The notes beneath the pieces were generated by a model, which worked only from the letters and a program-made list of their open reading frames with translations, made no database searches and was not told the DNA's origin. A stretch of DNA of 64,000 nt from Prauserella_A sp040645195 (GTDB taxonomy: Bacteria; Actinomycetota; Actinomycetes; Mycobacteriales; Pseudonocardiaceae), in assembly GCF_040645195.1 (NCBI RefSeq), contig NZ_JBEYXW010000002.1, positions 360,734 to 424,733 on the forward strand. The letters are read 5' to 3'. Position 1 is the stretch's first letter. Each line of letters opens with the position of its first letter. This document shows, piece after piece, positions 1-8,066 of this stretch. The translations under genes and the position numbers were made by a program.

Positions 1-147
1 GTTAGGAAGTGGGTACTTTCACGTGCCTTCTGTCGGAGATCGTGCACTCACCGTTGTGCCAGGCCGGTGAACCTGCACTCATGCACGTAACGGGTGTTCG
101 GTGAGACCCGACCTCACGGCAGGGGAATCGGACGTGGGGAGGAAATG

Positions 148-894
148 ATGCGCACAGGCCAGCTTTCGGCCGCCAGCATCGCGAGTGCGATGATCGCGCT
201 CGTCGATACGGCGGTTTCGGACGTCGATGTGGCCCGGTACGCCGAGAAGCTCACTGCGCGGTGCCTTGACCTGCTGGGGGTTCAGGCCGCCGCGCTCCTG
301 CTCGCCTACCCGGAGCCGCCGTTGCGCCCGGTGGCCGCATCGAGCGACGAGGCCCGCGCCGTACTCGACCTGCACGCCGAGGACACGGACGGCCCCGCGA
401 TGGACTGCTTCACCAAAGGCGTCGCGGTGACCGTGCCCGACCTGGCCGCGGAAACGCACCGCACACCGGCGTTGGCGGCAGCCACCCAGGCGGGATACGC
501 GGCATGGCACACACTTCCCGTCCGCCTGCGCGAGGAGATGATCGGAACGCTGAGCCTGTTCAGCACCGATCGTGGACCGCTGCCGACCGCGGTACAGGGC
601 GTCGGCCAGGCGTTAGTGGACGCTGCTGCCGTTGGCCTTGCGCACCGCCGTGAGCTGACCCGAAGTAGCGCGCTCGCGCAGCAGTTACAGACAGCGCTCG
701 ACACCAGGATCGTGATCGAGCAGGCCAAGGGGATACTGGCGGCGCAACAGGACTGCACTGTCGACGAGGCGTTTCAACGGCTACGCCGGCACGCCCGCAA
801 CACCAACCAGCGCATCCACGACCTCGCACACGACATCGTCGCCGGCAAGCCCGGCCAGACCGTGCCGCACGGGCCGCGCCACCATCGCGCCTGA
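148..894 (+). CDS. GAF-ANTAR domain transcription antiterminator
   Basis: Predicted sensor and RNA-binding antitermination regulator. An N-terminal GAF domain covers roughly residues 10-150. It is followed by a coiled stretch and a C-terminal ANTAR helix bundle (about residues 170-230) with the typical IEQAKGILA and LRRHARNTNQ signatures. ANTAR domains bind paired hexaloop RNA hairpins and prevent termination. The start at 148 is preferred because GGGGAGGA lies at good spacing; an adjacent ATG at 145 and a GTG at 94 are alternatives. The gene precedes a haem-type sensor kinase by about 140 bases on the same strand, so both may belong to the same redox/hypoxia circuit. Domain call is firm, signal unknown. 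Confidence 0.85.
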   Translation: MRTGQLSAASIASAMIALVDTAVSDVDVARYAEKLTARCLDLLGVQAAALLLAYPEPPLRPVAASSDEARAVLDLHAEDTDGPAMDCFTKGVAVTVPDLAAETHRTPALAAATQAGYAAWHTLPVRLREEMIGTLSLFSTDRGPLPTAVQGVGQALVDAAAVGLAHRRELTRSSALAQQLQTALDTRIVIEQAKGILAAQQDCTVDEAFQRLRRHARNTNQRIHDLAHDIVAGKPGQTVPHGPRHHRA

Positions 895-1032
895 GCAGGC
901 CACAACCACGTCCACCCTGGTCAAGGTTGCCGATCGGCACTATGCCGACTAGTTTCGTTAGCGCCCCAGTCCCTGGCAAGTGAGGGCTCGAGCCGGAGCC
1001 ACATTCCCTGGACTGATAAGGCAGGCGTTGGC

Positions 1033-2784
1033 GTGGTGGAAACTGACTCGACACCGTCTCAGCAGGCCCCGGGGTACCAACCGGTGAGCCGCGAGTTGAC
1101 CGGACTGAAACTGGATGAACTGCTCGCCGGAGTCCAGCAGAGACTCGCGGAGATCGCGCATACGCGGGACCGGCTGCAGGAACTTCTCGACGCCGTCCTC
1201 GCCGTGGGAACCGGACTGGAACTGCATTCGACCTTGCAACGTATCGTGCATGCGGCAGTACAACTCGTCGACGCCCGCTATGGCGCACTCGGTGTCCTCG
1301 ATGCCACTGGGGAAGGCCTGGCGGAGTTCGTCTACGACGGGATCGACCCGGAAACCCGCGCACGGATGGGCCATCTGCCCGAAGGCCACGGCGTTCTCGG
1401 CTTGCTCATCAAGGAACCGCGTCCCATCCGGCTGCCCGACATCACGCAGCACCCCACCTCGGTCGGCTTTCCGCCGAACCATCCGCCCATGCGGAACTTC
1501 CTCGGGGTTCCCGTGCGGGTGCGCGACCACGTTTTCGGCAATCTCTATCTGACCGAGAAAAAAGGTGGCGGGGAGTTCAGCGTCGACGACGAGATCGTCC
1601 TGCGTTCCCTGGCCGCCGCCGCTGGCGCTGCCGTGGAGAACGCGCGCCTGTTCGAGCATTCCAGAATGCGGGAACGCTGGCTCGGCGCGATCTCCAGCAT
1701 CAACACCACACTGCTCGCCGGCGCCTCGACCGGGGATGCGCTGCAGGCGATCGCGGCATCGGCGAAGGACCTCGCCGACGCCGGTGCGGCACTCGTCCTG
1801 CTCACGAGTCCGGATCAGGCGACGCTGTCGGTCGGCGCCGTCACGGGTGGCGGGCTGGAACGGTTGCTCGGGGTCACTGTTGCGTCGACCGACCGTGTGG
1901 TGGGCGATGTGGCACGCACCGGGGAGCCGAAGATCATCCCCGACCTCGCCCAGCTGTCCCGGGCGAACGCGCCGCTCATCGGCGACGAGTTCGGCCCCGC
2001 TGTGGTCGCGCCGCTGCGCACAGCCACACGCACGAGTGGTGTCCTGCTCGCCATCAGGGAGAAAGGCAGCGAGCAGTTCACCGAGCAGCAGGTGTCGATG
2101 CTGTCCTCACTGGCCGCGCAGGCCATGGTCGCCCTCGAGTTCGCCGACAAACAGGACAACGAGCGGCAGCTCGCGTTGCTCGCCGATCGCGACCGCATCG
2201 CGCAGAGCCTGCACGACCACGTCATCCAGCGGCTGTTCGCGACAGGCATGAGCCTGGAAGGCACACTGCGGCGCATCTCCGATCCCAAGTCACGCGAGCG
2301 CATCCGGGACGCGGTCGAGAAGCTCGACGAGGTGGCCAGGGAGATCCGCACCTCGGTGTTCGATCTGCACGCCGCCAACGAACGCCGGCCGCACAGCCTG
2401 CGTCGCAGGCTGCTGGACATCATCGCCGAACTGTCCGCGAGCAGCACGGTCGCGCCGACGATCCGCATCGACGGCGCGGTGGACAGCGTGGTGCCTGCCA
2501 CCATGGGCGAACACGTCGAGGCCGTGGTCAGGGAAAGTCTGAGCAACGCCATCCGGCACGCCAACGCCACCGACATCCGGGTCGATGTGGAAGCCGCCGA
2601 CCAGCTGGTCATCACCGTCAGCGACAACGGTGTCGGCGTTCCCGAGACGGCACGTCGCAGCGGGCTGTCCAACCTGGAGCAACGAGCAAGGACCTGCGGC
2701 GGTGAAGGCGTCATCACGAGCAGTCCCGGCAAGGGCACGCAGGTGCGGTGGACCGCGCCGCTGCCGGCACGGGAGCCGGACTGA
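1033..2784 (+). CDS. devS: DevS/DosT-like haem-binding sensor histidine kinase
   Basis: Sensor kinase with two GAF domains (about residues 60-200 and 225-370), a HisKA_3 dimerisation/phosphoacceptor helix with His395 in LHDHVIQRL, and a HATPase_c domain (about 485-580, N-box ESLSNAIRHANA, G-box DNGVGVP). Compared from memory with Mycobacterium tuberculosis DevS/DosS, the haem-ligand region is conserved: His150 in NHPPMR matches the proximal His149, and Tyr172 in GNLYLT matches Tyr171. Position 87 is Gly, as in DosT, rather than the Glu of DosS. This points to an oxygen/NO/CO sensor. The cognate DevR/DosR regulator is not in the window. Start is GTG at 1033 (an immediately following GTG is equally possible). 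Confidence 0.88.
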   Translation: MVETDSTPSQQAPGYQPVSRELTGLKLDELLAGVQQRLAEIAHTRDRLQELLDAVLAVGTGLELHSTLQRIVHAAVQLVDARYGALGVLDATGEGLAEFVYDGIDPETRARMGHLPEGHGVLGLLIKEPRPIRLPDITQHPTSVGFPPNHPPMRNFLGVPVRVRDHVFGNLYLTEKKGGGEFSVDDEIVLRSLAAAAGAAVENARLFEHSRMRERWLGAISSINTTLLAGASTGDALQAIAASAKDLADAGAALVLLTSPDQATLSVGAVTGGGLERLLGVTVASTDRVVGDVARTGEPKIIPDLAQLSRANAPLIGDEFGPAVVAPLRTATRTSGVLLAIREKGSEQFTEQQVSMLSSLAAQAMVALEFADKQDNERQLALLADRDRIAQSLHDHVIQRLFATGMSLEGTLRRISDPKSRERIRDAVEKLDEVAREIRTSVFDLHAANERRPHSLRRRLLDIIAELSASSTVAPTIRIDGAVDSVVPATMGEHVEAVVRESLSNAIRHANATDIRVDVEAADQLVITVSDNGVGVPETARRSGLSNLEQRARTCGGEGVITSSPGKGTQVRWTAPLPAREPD

Positions 2785-2815
2785 TCGCGTGAAAGTGTGG
2801 GCGTCACGCCCGCGC

Positions 2816-2829
2816 GGGCACTTCGGCCC
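2816..2829 (+). promoter_or_regulatory. weak DosR-like box upstream of DLH gene
   Basis: GGGCACTTCGGCCC is a near-palindrome with a GGG...CTTCG...CCC layout like the stronger boxes at 3553, 5488, 6696 and 26109. It lies 59 bases before the start at 2889. It is the weakest of the set, because the GGGAC core is altered to GGGCAC. Confidence 0.35.
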
Positions 2830-2888
2830 TATTTGCACGGGGCGTTGGCTCCTGGTTACCCAGGGCATTCGCCGGGTCGACTGAGTGC

Positions 2889-3530
2889 ATGTCCGATATC
2901 GACCTCGTGACGGGCTACGGCCACATGCCGACCTACGTCGCGACACCGTCCGGTGCGGGACCGTGGCCGGGCGTCGTGGTGGTCCACGACTTCACCGGCA
3001 TGACCCGTGACCTGCGCGCCCACGCAGACTGGCTGGCGGGCAACGGTTTCCTTGCCGCCGCACCGGACCTCTACTACTGGGGCGGCCGCCTGCGGTGCCT
3101 GCGTGCGATCATGCGCGAGCTCGGCGCGCGCCAGGGCCGGACGTTCGACGACATCGAGACCGTCCGCGCATGGCTGCGCACGCATTCGGCGTGCACCGGC
3201 AGGATCGGTGTGCTCGGCTTCTGTGTCGGCGGCGGCTACGCCGTGCTGTTGTCCGGCCACGACCTGTCGACGCCGGGTGTCTTCCGTGGCGGGCTTCCCG
3301 CGCATGCGCATCCCGCACTGGCGGGGGCGTGCCCGACCGGTTGCGGTTTCGGTGGCCGCGATCGCATCGCCGGTGCGCGGCCCGTCGATCAGCTGCAGCG
3401 CATACTCACCGAGCTGAGCGCGGAGCGCGACCTCACGATCTATCCCGGCGCCGGGACCGGGAATGCGCCACTGCTGAGTGTGCTCGCCCAACTCCGCTAC
3501 CCGCTGCGGCAGCGTGCCGCGCCGCGGTGA
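2889..3530 (+). CDS. dienelactone hydrolase family protein, catalytic His missing
   Basis: Alpha/beta hydrolase of the dienelactone hydrolase family. The nucleophile elbow GFCVGG places Cys112, and GGRDR supplies the acid Asp158. The family normally ends with a catalytic His directly after a strand that here reads YPGAG; this position is Thr190 and the sequence diverges afterwards, ending early at 213 residues against about 230-250 usual. The segment around residues 128-152 also looks eroded compared with relatives. The protein may be inactive, decaying, or carry out non-hydrolytic binding. It sits between the sensor kinase and the adenosine-specific kinase within the dormancy-like island. 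Confidence 0.7.
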   Translation: MSDIDLVTGYGHMPTYVATPSGAGPWPGVVVVHDFTGMTRDLRAHADWLAGNGFLAAAPDLYYWGGRLRCLRAIMRELGARQGRTFDDIETVRAWLRTHSACTGRIGVLGFCVGGGYAVLLSGHDLSTPGVFRGGLPAHAHPALAGACPTGCGFGGRDRIAGARPVDQLQRILTELSAERDLTIYPGAGTGNAPLLSVLAQLRYPLRQRAAPR

Positions 3531-3552
3531 GGGCCGAGGTGCCCCTGCGCAC

Positions 3553-3566
3553 GGGACCTTCGACAC
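3553..3566 (+). promoter_or_regulatory. DosR-like box
   Basis: GGGACCTTCGACAC, identical over 15 bases (including the next T) to the site at 6696, and sharing GGGACCTTCG with the one at 26109. It ends 36 bases before the start of the adenosine-specific kinase gene. It matches the mycobacterial DosR core GGGACTWWAGTCCC (recalled) well in the left half and partly in the right half. Confidence 0.6.
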
Positions 3567-3602
3567 TCACGACGCGCGAGGACCGCGAGCACACTGCCGC
3601 GC

Positions 3603-4085
3603 ATGGCATTCACGGCGATCAGGGTCGACAAGCCCAACGGGCTCAACGTCATCATCGGCCAGACCCACTTCGTCAAGACGGTGGAGGATCTGCACGAGGC
3701 ACTCGCCGGCACCAGCCCGCACCTACGCTTCGGACTGGCCTTCTGTGAGGCGTCAGGACCACGCCTGGTCCGGCATTCGGGCAACGATTCCGACCTGACC
3801 GCGCTGGCGGTCAAGAACGCACAGGCGATCGGTGCGGGACATTCGTTCCTGGTGTTCCTGCGCGAGGGTTATCCACTCAACGTGCTCACCGCACTCAAGG
3901 CGGTACCCGAGGTGTGCACGATCTTCTGCGCGACAGCCAACCAGGTCGATGTGCTGGTCGCCGGGACGGGGCTCGGGCGCGGCATTGTCGGCGTGGTGGA
4001 CGGCGCGACGCCGCTGGGCGTCGAGACGGAGGCCGATCAGGCCGAACGAAGGGCGTTCCTGCGCACGATGGGCTACAAGCTGTGA
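3603..4085 (+). CDS. adenosine-specific kinase (DUF355 family)
   Basis: A 160-residue single-domain protein that matches the adenosine-specific kinase family (Pfam Adenosine_kin, formerly DUF355) along its whole length: N-terminal strand followed by the QTHFVKTVEDLHEAL region, a central GLAFCEASGPRLVR segment, GAGHSFLVFL, and the C-terminal GIVGVVDGATPLGVE. An archaeal member was characterised as adenosine-binding; its role in actinobacteria is unsettled. A DosR-like box lies just upstream. The 3' end overlaps the convergent pncB gene by 13 bases. Confidence 0.85.
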   Translation: MAFTAIRVDKPNGLNVIIGQTHFVKTVEDLHEALAGTSPHLRFGLAFCEASGPRLVRHSGNDSDLTALAVKNAQAIGAGHSFLVFLREGYPLNVLTALKAVPEVCTIFCATANQVDVLVAGTGLGRGIVGVVDGATPLGVETEADQAERRAFLRTMGYKL

Positions 4086-5428
4086 GACGGGCCGCGATCT
4101 GGTCCACTTCGGACACCCGTCGGCCGCTCGGACAGAGCGAGCAGCGCGGCGGAGTGCCGGACGGGCACGGTGTCCGGCGCCCGCAGCCGGCACACCGCAC
4201 GGGGAAGCCAGGCCAGGTCGTGGTCGAACCTGTCCCGCGCCTCGCTGACCTTCTCCCTGGTCTCCGCGGGATGCGCACGCCTGCCACCGTGCATCACCCT
4301 CGCCAGTAACGGTTCCGCGCGCGGTGGCGGCGCCTCCTGCCGTAACGCCAGCATATCCGGCTCGCCGGGCGCGCGCCGGTAGACCTGCTTCGCACCCGGT
4401 ACGCTGACTTTGCCGGGCGAGAGCTTGCGGACCGGCCGTCCGGCGTACTCGACGAGTTTGTACGCGCTGTCCAACGATGGCGCGTCGGCCGACACCCCGA
4501 ACCTGGTTCCCACTCCGTAGGAGTCGATGGGCGCGCCGGAAGCGACCAGCGCGGCGAGCTCGTGCTCGTCCAGCCCGCCGCTGGCCACGATCCGCGCCCG
4601 GCGCAGGCCCGCCGCATCCAGCAGCCGCCGCGCCGCGTGGGCGAGTTCGGACAGGTCACCGGAGTCGAGGCGGATGCCGACCCTGTCATCGGGCAGTGCG
4701 AGCTTCCCGGCCACCTCGATGGCCGCCCGTACCCCGCCCACCGTGTCGTAGGTGTCGACGAGGAACACCGCGTTGTCCGGAAAGTCCTCGGCGAAGGCGG
4801 TGAACGAGGCGGCCTCACTGGGAAAGGCCTGCACATAGGAATGCGCCATCGTGCCGAGCGGCGTCAGGCCGAACTCGCGCGCGGCCGCGACGTTACTCGT
4901 ACCTGCGAAGCCCACCACGGCCGCCGCACGCGCCACCGCGAGCGCCGCGCCGAGACCGTGGGCGCGGCGTGCCGCGAAGTCGATCAGCTCGGCATCCGGC
5001 GCGGCGATCCGGCACCGCGCGGCCTTCGTCGCCACCAGCGACTGGAACGTGACGAAGTTCAGCAGCGCCGTTTCCACGAGTTGTGCCTGCGGCAGCGGGG
5101 CGGTGACCTCCAGTAGCGGCTCGCCCGCGAACACCACACGTCCCTCGGGGACCGCCCAGACGTCACCGTCGAACCGCAGCCGGGCGAGCGCGTCGAGATC
5201 GGCCCGGGCCATACCGAGATGGTCGCGGAGGTAGGCCAGTTCGTCGTCGGCGAAGCCGAACCGCTCGAGGAAAGTGAGACAGTCCGCGAGCCCGGCGGCC
5301 ACCAGAAAACCGCGATCGTGGGGCAGGGTGCGGGCGAACAGGCTGAACGTGGCGGGCTCGGTCATGCCACGGCGCAGGTAGCTCACCGCCATCCGGATCT
5401 CGTACAGATCGGTGTGCAACGCCGTCAT
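4073..5428 (-). CDS. pncB: nicotinate phosphoribosyltransferase
   Basis: Makes nicotinate mononucleotide from nicotinate and PRPP in NAD salvage. The 451-residue protein starts MTALHTDLYEIRMA, the classic NAPRT opening (TDLYE), and contains GTMAHSYVQAF, FLVDTYDT, IRLDSGDL and GVGTRFGVS segments expected around the active site and PRPP site. Start at 5428 fits the family; the longer open frame upstream has no support. The second NAPRT of M. tuberculosis (pncB2, Rv0573c) belongs to the DosR regulon, and here a strong DosR-like box lies at 5488-5501, 60 bases upstream, shared with the divergent PPOX gene. Confidence 0.93.
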   Translation of the reverse strand: MTALHTDLYEIRMAVSYLRRGMTEPATFSLFARTLPHDRGFLVAAGLADCLTFLERFGFADDELAYLRDHLGMARADLDALARLRFDGDVWAVPEGRVVFAGEPLLEVTAPLPQAQLVETALLNFVTFQSLVATKAARCRIAAPDAELIDFAARRAHGLGAALAVARAAAVVGFAGTSNVAAAREFGLTPLGTMAHSYVQAFPSEAASFTAFAEDFPDNAVFLVDTYDTVGGVRAAIEVAGKLALPDDRVGIRLDSGDLSELAHAARRLLDAAGLRRARIVASGGLDEHELAALVASGAPIDSYGVGTRFGVSADAPSLDSAYKLVEYAGRPVRKLSPGKVSVPGAKQVYRRAPGEPDMLALRQEAPPPRAEPLLARVMHGGRRAHPAETREKVSEARDRFDHDLAWLPRAVCRLRAPDTVPVRHSAALLALSERPTGVRSGPDRGPSHSL

Positions 5429-5487
5429 GGGCCAACAAACTACGAACCGCCGCCCTGCCGTGACAGGGCTGGGTGACCGGCACAGCG

Positions 5488-5501
5488 GGGACTTTCGCCC
5501 C
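5488..5501. promoter_or_regulatory. strong DosR-like box between pncB and PPOX gene
   Basis: GGGACTTTCGCCCC, the best match in the window to the DosR core GGGACTWWAGTCCC: by eye it differs at two positions. It sits in the 188-base divergent region, about 60 bases from the pncB start and about 115 from the PPOX start, so it could serve either or both. Confidence 0.65.
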
Positions 5502-5616
5502 TTCCCACCAGGTTTCCGGCCGAGGACGCTGGGGACAGCGGAGCCTGCCGGCGACCACCGTCCACAGTGACTCGCCACAGTAGACGCTGTTCGCGCATGG
5601 GCAGAGGGGGTCGGCG

Positions 5617-6018
5617 ATGACGGTTACCTCGCTGAGTCACGAGGACTGCGTCAGGCTGGTCGCCGCGCCGGACCGCGGCCGGGTGGGACTACTGTCGGTC
5701 GACGGGAACCGTCCGGTCCCGCTGGTCTGCTTCGTGCAGACGGATGGCGACGTCCTCATCCCGACCGGCGAGGACCGCACGCTGTTACGTGCCGCCGCCG
5801 GAAGGCCGGTCACCGTCGAGTTCACCCACCCGGACCCGGACGGCGACAGCAGCTGGACGATCGTCGCGATCGGGCTGGCGAAACCGCTCAACCGAAGGGA
5901 CGAGCCTGCCGGGTTTCCCTACACCAGCGGAGCGCTCGCAATGCTGGAGGCGTTCCGCAACGGGTTACGGGTGCGGGTCGCACGGCTGGAAGGTCACCCC
6001 GCAGGGGCCGGGCGGTGA
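5617..6018 (+). CDS. pyridoxamine 5'-phosphate oxidase-like flavoprotein
   Basis: A 133-residue protein of the PPOX/split-barrel fold with the usual opening LSHEDCVRLVAAPDRGRVGLLSVDG, a middle strand for LVCFVQTDGDVLIPT and an ERT-type basic turn (EDRTLLRAAAGRPVTVEF). Small PPOX proteins of this kind bind FMN or F420; the exact cofactor and substrate cannot be read here. RBS-like AGAGGGGGT precedes the ATG. Related short PPOX proteins are common members of mycobacterial DosR regulons; a DosR-like box is in the shared upstream region. Confidence 0.8.
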   Translation: MTVTSLSHEDCVRLVAAPDRGRVGLLSVDGNRPVPLVCFVQTDGDVLIPTGEDRTLLRAAAGRPVTVEFTHPDPDGDSSWTIVAIGLAKPLNRRDEPAGFPYTSGALAMLEAFRNGLRVRVARLEGHPAGAGR

Positions 6019-6027
6019 ACGCCGCCG

Positions 6028-6600
6028 TCAGACCTCCGCCTTCACGCTGGAGACCTCGGCACTGCTGACACCCGGCACGGTCCTGGCCAATGCCTCGATC
6101 GTCTGCCGCTCCGCCGCATCGGTGAACTCACCGCGAATGGCGGCGACGCCGCCCACGACGTTCACCGACCACCGTCGCCGTGGCCCGGCGTACTCGGCCA
6201 GCACGGCACGCAGTGCGGCGGCGATCGTGTCGTCCTGCCGTACCAGCGAGCGCAGCAGGTCCCTGCGGCTGATCACACCGATCAGCACACCGTCATAGAC
6301 CACCGGCACGCAGCGACGCCGGTCTCTGAGCATGTGCTCGGCAATGCGGGCCACATCCGTGTCGGCGTCGACGACCTCGACCGGTGTGGTCATCATCGAG
6401 CCCACGGCCGCCTCGGCCGACAGGCCTGCGGCACTGCGCAGGGCATCGGCCTCGCTGAAGATGCCGAGCACCCGATCTTCGGAGTCGACCACCGGCAGCG
6501 CCGCGAAACCGTGCTCCACGAGCGCCGCGATCGCGTCCCGGATCAGGGTGTCGGGGTGCACCGTCATCACCGGCCGGGTCATGATGTCCCTGGCATCCAT
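6028..6600 (-). CDS. CBS-pair and BON domain protein
   Basis: The first CBS motif starts at residue 5 with DIMTRPVMTVHPD and continues to about 60 (LPVVDSEDRVLGIFSEADAL). A second CBS covers about 68-125 (VPVVYDGVLIGVISRRDLL). A BON domain follows at about 130-188 (WSVNVVGGVAAIRGEFTD...VPGVSSAEV). CBS pairs bind adenosine nucleotides; BON domains are thought to contact membranes or ligands. Several CBS proteins (Hrp1-type) belong to mycobacterial dormancy regulons. The start lies about 95 bases from the box at 6696, divergent to the phosphoribosyltransferase fusion. Confidence 0.9.
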   Translation of the reverse strand: MDARDIMTRPVMTVHPDTLIRDAIAALVEHGFAALPVVDSEDRVLGIFSEADALRSAAGLSAEAAVGSMMTTPVEVVDADTDVARIAEHMLRDRRRCVPVVYDGVLIGVISRRDLLRSLVRQDDTIAAALRAVLAEYAGPRRRWSVNVVGGVAAIRGEFTDAAERQTIEALARTVPGVSSAEVSSVKAEV

Positions 6601-6695
6601 CGCGTTTCTCCACTACTCGTCTCGCCCGACGACCATGGCCACGACGCTAGGAGCCGGACCCGGGCCGAAGCTGCCTGCGTTGGTCCTGCACCGGC

Positions 6696-6709
6696 GGGAC
6701 CTTCGACAC
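6696..6709 (+). promoter_or_regulatory. DosR-like box
   Basis: GGGACCTTCGACAC, the same 14 bases as at 3553-3566, in the divergent region between the CBS-BON gene and the phosphoribosyltransferase fusion. It lies 13 bases before the GTG at 6723; if translation instead starts at the GTG at 6747 the spacing is 37 bases, the same as at 3553 (36-37). Confidence 0.6.
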
Positions 6710-6722
6710 TGGCTCGCACCGG

Positions 6723-8066
6723 GTGGCGCCGCGGGACGCTGACGTCGTGCCCTTCGTGGATCGCGCCGATGCCGGGCGGCGGCTCGCCGGACGGCTGGCG
6801 GAGCTGCGCGGTCAGGACGTGGTGGTGCTGGGCCTGCCCCGTGGCGGGGTGGCGGTCGCAGGCGAGATCGCACGGGCACTGCAGGCGCCGCTGGACGTCA
6901 TCGTGGTGCGGAAACTGGGCGTTCCCTACCAGCCGGAGCTCGCGATGGGCGCGATCGGTGAGGACGGTGTTCGCGTCATCGATCCGGAGGTCATGCGGGC
7001 CTGTCAGGTGACCCCGGCCGAACTCGCCGGCATCGAGGCCACCGAACGCACCGAGCTCGAACGGCGCGCCCGCCACTTCCGGGGCGGCCGGGCCCGCATC
7101 CCGTTGCGGGGCCGCATCGCGCTCATCGTCGACGACGGCGTCGCCACCGGCTCCACGGCGCGCGCGGCCTGCCGGGTGGCCAGGGCGGAGGGCGCAAAGC
7201 GGGTCGTTCTCGCGCTGCCCGTCGGGGCGCCGCGGGCTGTCGCTGCGCTGCGGCGGGAAGCCGACAGCGTGGTGTGCCTGGAAACCCCGTCCTGGTTCCA
7301 CGCGGTCGGCCAGTGGTACGAGGACTTCCAGCAGGTCACCGACGACGAGGTGCTCGAACTCCTGCACAACGCAGGGGAACCCGGTTCCGTGCGACCCGCG
7401 CGGTCCGATCCGTCCGCCCGTGACGAGGAGGTCGAGGTCCTCGCGGGCCGGATACCGCTCGCCGGACACCTCACCATCCCGGAACACTCGCCAGGGATCG
7501 TGGTGTTCGCGCACGGAAGTGGCAGCAGCCGGCACAGCCCCCGCAACCGGCACGTCGCCGGAATACTCCATGACGCCGGTCTCGGCACGCTGCTGTTCGA
7601 TCTGCTCACCCGCCACGAGGAGGTCGACCGCAGGCTCGTCTTCGACATCCAGTTGCTCGCCGGGAGGCTGCGCGACGCGACCGTCTGGTTGAGCTCCCAG
7701 CCCGGCTGCCGGGAGGCCGGGCTCGGGTACTTCGGCGCCAGTACCGGTGCCGCGGCGGCGTTGTGGGCGGCTGCCGACTCCGCCGCCGGTATCGCCGCGA
7801 TCGTCTCCCGTGGCGGCAGGCCGGACCTCGCCACCGAGGTGCTGCACCGGGTACGCGCGGCGACCCTGCTCATCGTCGGCGGCAACGACTCGTTCGTGCT
7901 GGAGCTCAACCGCGCTGCCGCACAACGGCTGCGCTGCGAGAAGCAGCTCGCCGTGGTTCCGGGTGCCAGCCACCTTTTCGAGGAACCAGGAACCCTCGAC
8001 CACGCCGCGCGGCTGGCCCGGGACTGGTTCCTCGCCCATTTCGGCTCCACCGGGAGGACCACATGA
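6723..8066 (+). CDS. phosphoribosyltransferase-alpha/beta hydrolase fusion protein
   Basis: Two-domain fusion. Residues 10-220 are a type I phosphoribosyltransferase with the PRPP loop LIVDDGVATGST at about 134-145. Residues 235-440 are a dienelactone-hydrolase-like alpha/beta hydrolase with nucleophile Ser340 in FGASTGA, acid Asp389 in GGNDS and His417 in PGASHLFE, so its triad looks complete. The same fusion exists in M. tuberculosis as Rv0571c, a DosR-regulon gene next to pncB2 (recalled). Start codon GTG 6723 is uncertain; GTG 6747 would place the DosR-like box at a more usual distance. The stop overlaps the next start (ATGA). Substrates unknown. Confidence 0.88.
   Translation: MAPRDADVVPFVDRADAGRRLAGRLAELRGQDVVVLGLPRGGVAVAGEIARALQAPLDVIVVRKLGVPYQPELAMGAIGEDGVRVIDPEVMRACQVTPAELAGIEATERTELERRARHFRGGRARIPLRGRIALIVDDGVATGSTARAACRVARAEGAKRVVLALPVGAPRAVAALRREADSVVCLETPSWFHAVGQWYEDFQQVTDDEVLELLHNAGEPGSVRPARSDPSARDEEVEVLAGRIPLAGHLTIPEHSPGIVVFAHGSGSSRHSPRNRHVAGILHDAGLGTLLFDLLTRHEEVDRRLVFDIQLLAGRLRDATVWLSSQPGCREAGLGYFGASTGAAAALWAAADSAAGIAAIVSRGGRPDLATEVLHRVRAATLLIVGGNDSFVLELNRAAAQRLRCEKQLAVVPGASHLFEEPGTLDHAARLARDWFLAHFGSTGRTT

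Noticed and set aside
10..24. GGGTACTTTC-like string at the window start, similar to the DosR-like box
   Set aside because: The GGGAC core is interrupted and the right half does not match, so it is not counted as a box.
960..985. CAGTCCCTGG before the haem-kinase gene as a reverse DosR half-site
   Set aside because: Only one half matches; the opposite arm is absent.
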